Part shown: positions 58,915 through 64,000 of the stretch, piece by piece
Layout: each line of letters begins with the position of its first letter
How positions within the stretch are numbered: the stretch's first letter is position 1
From: Halovivax limisalsi
GTDB lineage: Archaea > Halobacteriota > Halobacteria > Halobacteriales > Natrialbaceae
Length of the DNA: 64,000 nucleotides
Assembly: GCF_023093535.1 (NCBI RefSeq)
Contig: NZ_CP095757.1
Coordinates: forward strand, 682,001-746,000
Direction: 5' to 3'
Program-made: the position numbers and the translations under genes
Notes under the pieces: model-generated
What the model was told of the DNA's origin: nothing
What the model saw: only the letters and a program-made list of their open reading frames with translations
Database searches by the model: none

Positions 58915-59847
58915 ATGCGCATTCTCGTTACTGGCGGTGCTGGCTTTATCGGGTCAAATTACGTTCATTACACACTTGAGAACAGTGATAGTGAGGTAAT
59001 CACGCTCGATGCGCTCACGTACGCAGGTTCGCGTGACAACCTCGATGGGGTTCTCGACCACCCCCGCCACGAGTTTGTTGAAGGAAGCGTTTGCGACCGT
59101 GAACTCGTGACAGACCTCATCTCCGACGCTGATGCTGTTGTCAATTTTGCTGCCGAGTCACACGTTGACCGATCCATCGAAGGCGCAGAATCGTTCGTTG
59201 AAACAAATATCGAGGGCACGCAAGCGCTCCTTGAGGCCTCCATCGACGCGGATATCGAACGCTTCCTTCAAATCTCCACCGACGAAGTATATGGACAAAT
59301 TCTTGACGGTGCTTTTAGCGAAGAGGCTCGGCTAAACCCACGAAACCCATACGCTGCTACGAAGGCGAGTGCCGATTTACTCGCTACGAGTTATGCAACT
59401 ACCCACGACCTCCCGGTTCTTATTACGAGGACCTGTAACAACTTTGGCCCGCGGCAGCACTCGGAGAAACTCATCCCAAAATTCATTCAGAACGCGTCGT
59501 TGGGGAAGGAATTACCAGTATACGGCGATGGATCAAATATCCGAGAGTGGATTTTCGTTCAGGACAACTGTCGAGCGATAGACTTAGTCCTCCGTAAGGG
59601 CACCCCTGGGGAGGTATACAACATCGGAACCGGAATAGAATTAACTACTATCGAAGTCGCTGAGAAGATTCTGGATCGAGTAGGGGGATCAACAGATCAG
59701 ATTACCTTTATACGGGACCGGCCAGGACATGATCAACGATATGCAGTAGACTCAAACAAGATCGAGAGCCTTGGATGGGAACCACGCTGGTCGTTCAAAG
59801 AAGGCCTTGAGCGAACCGTAGCATACTATGTGGATAACGGAATTTGA
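58915..59847 (+). CDS. rfbB: dTDP-glucose 4,6-dehydratase
   Basis: A 310-aa extended SDR. ATG 58915 gives MRILVTGGAGFIGSNYVHYT; the longer open frame upstream crosses rfbD and is not used. It has the AAESHVDRSIEGAE dehydratase signature, STDEVYGQI, catalytic YAATKASADL (Tyr-x3-Lys), and NNFGPRQHSEKLIPKFI. The third base composition is clearly lower in G+C than rfbD beside it, pointing to a different origin or recent transfer. Confidence 0.93.
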   Translation: MRILVTGGAGFIGSNYVHYTLENSDSEVITLDALTYAGSRDNLDGVLDHPRHEFVEGSVCDRELVTDLISDADAVVNFAAESHVDRSIEGAESFVETNIEGTQALLEASIDADIERFLQISTDEVYGQILDGAFSEEARLNPRNPYAATKASADLLATSYATTHDLPVLITRTCNNFGPRQHSEKLIPKFIQNASLGKELPVYGDGSNIREWIFVQDNCRAIDLVLRKGTPGEVYNIGTGIELTTIEVAEKILDRVGGSTDQITFIRDRPGHDQRYAVDSNKIESLGWEPRWSFKEGLERTVAYYVDNGI

Positions 59848-60299
59848 TAGCCGATTAAGTACTTACAACCCCTTCATTGGTAAGTTCGATGACTATAGCG
59901 GGCGTTGGTAGTCATCTATACCCCAGCTCTTCTAACCGTCGTTCCGCCGCCGTCGATACCGAATCGAAGGTCGATGCGTCCGTAGACCGCTCGACGAACT
60001 CCCTCGCCAGCGTCCGCAATTCATCCTTTCGACCGTCTGTGAGCGCCCCTCCGTCAGCTCGTCCCCGCCGCGATAGAACTCTTCTAACACCGGACCCTGG
60101 CGTAATTGCGCCGGTGATGGCCATTCGTGATCATTTTACTCGCAGGGACCCGGTGAATCGCCATACAGCGTCGGGTTCTGGTGGTTCAATGCAGCTGTGA
60201 GAGCGTCAATTCTCTTCATTACTGCCGGTATTCTCGACGCTCCCAGGCACTTTCGCTCCGGCATGGTGCTTCGAGCGACGTAATTCTACGCAGTAAGGA
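59848..60299. other. Non-coding remnant region
   Basis: No intact gene. A reverse frame at 59912-60124 ends with an ERRLEELGYR-like tail similar to the C-termini of haloarchaeal sulfatases, so it could be a fragment of a lost gene. The rest lacks start codons with recognisable products. It borders the decayed transposase. Confidence 0.35.
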
Positions 60300-60799
60300 G
60301 CCGCCGTCTTGGATTCATCAGAGCCCTGTACAGTGGATTACGATGATAGATTACGAATCAGTTTCGACGAGAGCGGTCGGTTAGAGTGTCCGAACACGAT
60401 AAGTTGTCCGTCGACAGTAGTGTTTGATTGTGTTTTCGCGGTCGAAAAATGTCGCTTCCATCGTAGCGTGACCAGATGGCTCGTGCAGTTTCGCCTGTCG
60501 GCGCGACTGCCCTCGCCAGACCGCCATCTTGATCCTCCTATCGCCGTCACTAGCGTCAAGTAACCCGGGAAATCGGCCTTTTCAAGGACGTCTTCGCCAA
60601 TATTTGTTGCATCTCGCTCAGAAGATCGGACGCTTCCCGAAAGGATTTCTCCAAGTAAATCGGGAGACAATGACGCGATCCGACGGCGCAGTCGACGAAT
60701 TCCCTTGCCACCCTGGAGGGCGGTGGATTCGCCTCGGCCGCCAACAGCACATTTTGCCAACGTCACGACCTTCCCAGTGAACTGGGAAATTTTGGACAC
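60300..60799 (-). pseudogene. Decayed IS5-family transposase
   Basis: Reading the minus strand across frames recovers a transposase in order: MSKISQFTGKVVTLAKCAVG at the start, then REFVDCAVGSRHCLPIYLEK and FREASDLLSEMQQILAKTSL in a second frame, then SGHATMEATFFDRENTIKHY and CRRTTYRVRTL in a third, followed by two stops with recognisable sequence between them. It resembles haloarchaeal IS5-family (ISH-type) transposases with ATFFDRENASKHYCRRT. The catalytic Asp before ATFF is Glu here. At least two frameshifts and two stops make it inactive. Confidence 0.75.
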
Positions 60800-60972
60800 G
60801 AATCATCCGCCGGTTCCCGGTTCAACTTCCTAGGCCTGGCGGATCAAGTCAGCGCTGTCTTGCGATTCACAAGCGCCCATACATTGGAATCCTTCCAACG
60901 GAATTTCTCACGTTGGCGCGGTTGCTTCGCTTTGACAGCGTACAATACTGATCGATACGAGCCCACCGGATT
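60800..60972. other. Short gap between transposase remnant and FkbM gene
   Basis: These 173 bases contain no recognisable gene. No clear terminal inverted repeat of the insertion sequence could be paired by eye. Confidence 0.3.
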
Positions 60973-61755
60973 TCAATATGTCGCAGTGAGGATATAAACA
61001 CCGTTTTCTTCGACTACAACTTCACTGTTTTCAATAGTGTACCCGAGCGTAGATAATTCGTCCCGAACAGCTGCTTCGGGAGCCCCTCGATGACCGTGGG
61101 TTTCGACGACGAGCGTGTCCGGCCGTATCTTCAAATTCCGTAAAATCTCGACCTCGGCGCCTTCACAATCGAGTTCGAGTAGATCACATTCGGGAAGATC
61201 TTCCGCGGACAAGTTCCTCGCAGCACCCGTGCCCCCCTCGTTCGGTAACCCGCCACCCGGGTTGATGGCTGGACCGACGATGGCGTGATGGACGGTACAT
61301 TGATCGGCGACTCCGTCGAACGCAGCGGTCTGTTCGATGACGTTAACGCGATAATCGATGGCCTCGTACGTGGTCACAGTCCCTGCCTTCTCGATTTTTC
61401 GAGCGGCGACGACTGAGGTTATCCCGTATCCTCCGCCGACGATCACGACGTCATCTCCCGGATTCAGACGCGTACGGAGGGCGTCCACGAGCGGCTTTTC
61501 GTACGAGGGTCTATCCGACGACGAGGGTACTGAAATAGGAACGATCGAATCGAACGTGTGCGGTCGGTGCTTTTCTGCACAGACAGTGACACCGTTGTAG
61601 GTGGGATACTCGCCTGCTGGAAGCAGTGGGCGAAGATAATCGTTGTAGGCGGCTCGGATAGTTGATGCGATTGTCAATTCATATCCTTCGGACACGACGT
61701 GAGCAAGTCCGTGTTCTCGGTACGCGTCAATAGCTCTAGTAGCAAGCCCTACCAT
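60973..61755 (-). CDS. FkbM-family methyltransferase
   Basis: A 260-aa SAM-dependent methyltransferase. The SAM-binding part is DDVVIVGGGYGITSVVAARK followed by TVTTYEAIDYRVNVIEQT; the FkbM hallmark LLELDCEGAEVEILRNL is present near residue 195. Such enzymes O-methylate sugars in glycan clusters. The first 60 residues are helical and unrecognised. It is convergent to nothing and on the same strand as the next GT-like gene. Confidence 0.88.
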   Translation of the reverse strand: MVGLATRAIDAYREHGLAHVVSEGYELTIASTIRAAYNDYLRPLLPAGEYPTYNGVTVCAEKHRPHTFDSIVPISVPSSSDRPSYEKPLVDALRTRLNPGDDVVIVGGGYGITSVVAARKIEKAGTVTTYEAIDYRVNVIEQTAAFDGVADQCTVHHAIVGPAINPGGGLPNEGGTGAARNLSAEDLPECDLLELDCEGAEVEILRNLKIRPDTLVVETHGHRGAPEAAVRDELSTLGYTIENSEVVVEENGVYILTATY

Positions 61756-61937
61756 GTTCGGAGTGGGGTTTCGATATTCAAAAACCCTCCTCTAGGCTCA
61801 GTGTAGTGAATTAGAAATATCGGACGTTATATAATGTATCTTAATAAAATCTACCATCTGAATTATAGGGGAAGCTCCCCCTCTCTAAGCAACCACACAG
61901 ACTTTTCGAGCAGCAGGGACCCTCTCCGGTGGCACCA

Positions 61938-63353
61938 CTAGTTACGATGATAACAGGTAGCGCTGGTTCTCAGGTTCTCGATCGTCGTTGCCATCGACTC
62001 GACGGCGTCCGGCGCGAAGATGTGCGAGGTTCGAACGGATCCCGATCGGCGACCGATCCGATCGACCAGTGTCTCGGCGCTCGAAACCCGTTCCGCCACG
62101 CCGTCCGTGACCAACGCGTCGAGTGCATCGGCTCCGGGGCACTCGTAGATGAACGTCTCTAAATCGAACGCGAGCCCCTCGTAGATCGCCGTCGAACCGA
62201 CCCCGATCTGTGCGCTCGATTGCGCGAACAGTTCGTACAGCGGCGGCGCCGAACTGTCGACCACGTCGAACGGTGCGTCGACGAGCCACGGATAGTCCGT
62301 TTGCCACCGGTCGTACTCACCCGGATGTAGTTTGTAGACGATTTCGAAGTCACGGTCGGGGTGCTCGGCGACCGCCAGTGCGAACTTCGATAGCTGCTCA
62401 CCGATCGTCCCCTGTGAAATGAACAGGAGTTGCTTCTTGGACGCAACGTCGTCGTATCGTTCTTTCCGCAATTCCAAGTACGGATACCCTACGGGTAGTA
62501 TCCGTTCGTCAGGAAGCGGAACGTCGGCGGCATCGTTCCAGAACGCCCCGAATGTGAGGAGGTAATCGGGGAAGGCCCGTTTGGTTCGCGGCGCAGGAAA
62601 GTGATAGCCGTAGTGGTGCTCGGTAATGACGCCGTGCTGGAGTTCGGCCACCGGTACGTCGCGTTCGTGAGCGGCCTCGATGACGATCTCGTTGTCGTAA
62701 CTCACCGCGAGGACGAGCAATTCGGGATCGATCCGCTCGATGATACGCTTATACGGCCCGAGGCGGATCGCCCGTTTGTGTAGTTCCTCGACGGCGATGG
62801 CTTCGAGATCGACGGACGCATCGAACTGTTGCTCGATTGCAGCCTGCGTCTCGCGTAACGTCCTCGAAATGACCGGCGAAAGCGACGGTCGACGCACCCC
62901 TAGATGCCGGAGAACTTCGCCACCGTACTTCGGCAGATCCATGTATCGAATCCGCGGAGTCGGGACGGGCACCGAATGATCGAGCTGATAGGCGAACTCC
63001 AGGTGGAGATATTCCGCCTCGAGCGCGTCGTGGATCGGATCCGTATAGAGGTCCCACCACAGCCCGTCCTCGAGCTGTTTTCTTCGCGGGTGTCCGACGA
63101 AGACGACGTCGGAGCGATCGCCGAGAAACGGGTTCTTCACGGCGATGTTTTTCGATGCGAGCCATAGGGCCTTGAGATAGGCTCGACTTCCCGCTTGAAC
63201 CTGCGTGTGCGCCTCGCCGATTCCAGCCTGTTGTCGAATCTCGGTTGCGACCTTCCTTCGCATCCGTTCCCAGATCCGGACCCCGTCGGCTTCGAGTCCG
63301 TAGAGGTCATGTTCGACCTCGAGTTCGAGAAACCGCTCGTGGTCGAAAGCCAT
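61938..63353 (-). CDS. GT-B-like capsule/polysialyltransferase-like protein
   Basis: A 471-aa protein starting at ATG 63353 (MAFDHERFLELEVEHDLYGL); the frame upstream to 63455 is not used. The C-terminal half has a GT-B-type pattern: VAELQHGVITEHHYGYHFP, QLLFISQGTIGEQLSKFALA, EIVYKLHPGEYDRW, and IGVGSTAIYEGLAFDLETFI. This recalls capsule polymer and polysialyltransferase-like transferases. GTTATACC on the minus strand at about 63384-63391 gives a leaderless promoter. Confidence 0.6.
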   Translation of the reverse strand: MAFDHERFLELEVEHDLYGLEADGVRIWERMRRKVATEIRQQAGIGEAHTQVQAGSRAYLKALWLASKNIAVKNPFLGDRSDVVFVGHPRRKQLEDGLWWDLYTDPIHDALEAEYLHLEFAYQLDHSVPVPTPRIRYMDLPKYGGEVLRHLGVRRPSLSPVISRTLRETQAAIEQQFDASVDLEAIAVEELHKRAIRLGPYKRIIERIDPELLVLAVSYDNEIVIEAAHERDVPVAELQHGVITEHHYGYHFPAPRTKRAFPDYLLTFGAFWNDAADVPLPDERILPVGYPYLELRKERYDDVASKKQLLFISQGTIGEQLSKFALAVAEHPDRDFEIVYKLHPGEYDRWQTDYPWLVDAPFDVVDSSAPPLYELFAQSSAQIGVGSTAIYEGLAFDLETFIYECPGADALDALVTDGVAERVSSAETLVDRIGRRSGSVRTSHIFAPDAVESMATTIENLRTSATCYHRN

Positions 63354-63737
63354 TGCTCGTAGTCCCTCGTTGGATAGCGGAGGTATAACGCTGTCTATCG
63401 GTAATCGAGAGCCGTGGACCGGGCGAACTGCACCACTGGCGGGCTGCGATGGCACGTACGTCGCTCCCTACCGGGACTCTGTTTCGAGGGAGCCAATCGG
63501 TTCCCCTGTACCCCGTTCTGCAACCCGCTCCCCGGGCGGACGTTCCTTCAGGTTCCGAAACCGATGCGATGGACAGTCAGGTTCGTCGCTTGGAGGTCGG
63601 ACGCCATCGATTGTAGACGGTCGGACCGAACGGTCGTTTCGTGGATACTCTTCGTCCGGACGCTCGAATCTGATCGCGTCAGTCCGTTCGATGAAGTTAA
63701 ATCGCTGTGGCAGTGAGAGCACTACTGTTCCCTCTCC
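63354..63737. promoter_or_regulatory. Divergent promoter region
   Basis: A 384-base gap. For the minus-strand gene a TATACC box lies 30 bases before its start. For the plus-strand ABC gene GTTAAATCG at about 63696-63704 is 35-42 bases upstream of ATG 63738. No further gene is seen. Confidence 0.4.
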
Positions 63738-64000
63738 ATGACGTCTGCCGATCTCGAATCGATCTCTCGACGCGCCAAACTGCAGGCGATGCTCGACGTC
63801 GCCCGTTTCGATCCCAAGTTATCGATACTCATCGTCTCGTTCGGCCTCGTTGCGGCGATTCTCGAGGGTATCGGTCTGAGTTTCATCCTCCCCATCATCG
63901 AGATCGTTCAGGTCGACGATCCAACGGCCGAAGCGGACGGGCTCATGGGCGTCTTCGTCGCCGTATATGACGTGTTGGACGTCCGACTCACCCTTGGAAC
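63738..64000 (+). CDS. ABC transporter, flippase-like membrane domain (N-terminal part)
   Basis: The frame from ATG 63738 is open to the window end (87 residues). It opens with RRAKLQAMLDVARFDPKLSI, then a long helix LIVSFGLVAAILEGIGLSFI and a second hydrophobic start, with IEIVQVDD between. This matches the first transmembrane helix of MsbA/PglK-type ABC exporters that flip lipid-linked oligosaccharides. Truncated by the window edge, so the ATPase domain is not seen. Confidence 0.7.
   Translation, partial: MTSADLESISRRAKLQAMLDVARFDPKLSILIVSFGLVAAILEGIGLSFILPIIEIVQVDDPTAEADGLMGVFVAVYDVLDVRLTLG

Noticed and set aside
59912-60124. A 70-codon minus-strand frame as a possible gene
   Set aside because: The end resembles the tail of sulfatase-like proteins but the rest is not recognisable; it is more likely a fragment next to the IS remnant.

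Overview
The window is chromosomal DNA of an extremely halophilic archaeon (class Halobacteria). This rests on archaeal 16S/23S/5S sequences with a tRNA-Ala spacer and a trailing tRNA-Cys, GC-rich DNA coding for strongly acidic proteins, many leaderless genes with a TATA-like box about 25-30 bases before the start codon, Tat/lipobox and PGF-CTERM surface proteins, and haloarchaea-specific families (RdfA, archaea-specific SMC-like protein, DUF7521, DUF5518, DUF7289). The 16S resembles the Natrialba/Natronorubrum side of the class, but I cannot fix a genus from reading alone.

Layout. 0.4-4.1 kb: pyruvate/2-oxoacid dehydrogenase E1-alpha, E1-beta and E2, with E3 (lpdA) at 8.0-9.5 kb, separated by a degenerate Nudix protein, a BAAT-like hydrolase and threonine ammonia-lyase. 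9.7-11.6 kb: a Tat-exported multicopper oxidase lipoprotein, then an HTH regulator overlapping a frameshifted DUF7521 membrane gene. 12.0-17.9 kb: tandem rRNA promoters, 16S, tRNA-Ala(TGC), 23S with processing stem, 5S, a strong hairpin/T-tract terminator and tRNA-Cys(GCA), followed by repeated copies of the tRNA 3' end. 18-24.5 kb: SRPBCC, membrane and flavodoxin proteins, a NikR-type regulator, a znuA-C-B-type metal ABC importer and an LUD protein. 24.5-31.4 kb: an FtsX/MacB-type ABC exporter and two divergent PGF-CTERM surface proteins. 31.5-42.2 kb: UppS, a 40-residue zinc protein beside an unusual cluster of CTAG tetranucleotides, DUF457, a sugar epimerase, rdfA plus SMC-like protein, an MFS carrier, and an HMG-CoA-synthase-like/DUF35 fusion with an SCPx-type thiolase. 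42.6-46.5 kb: pilin-like, lipoprotein and small membrane proteins.

46.8-64 kb is a cell-surface glycan island: O-antigen-polymerase-like protein, several glycosyltransferases (GT2, GT61, two GT-B/polysialyltransferase-like), a KdsB-like cytidylyltransferase between a 2-hydroxyacid dehydrogenase and an SDR, an alkaline-phosphatase-fold protein, the complete dTDP-L-rhamnose set (rfbC, rfbA, rfbD, rfbB), an FkbM methyltransferase and the start of a flippase-like ABC protein. Some of these genes are visibly poorer in G+C, and a decayed IS5-family transposase lies among them, so the island looks assembled by transfer.

Best leads: the CTAG cluster at 32.88-33.06 kb, the tRNA-tail repeats at 17.9-18.14 kb, the SMC-like protein with a non-canonical P-loop beside rdfA, the HMGCS-like fusion lacking the usual nucleophile, and the KdsB-like module in the glycan island.
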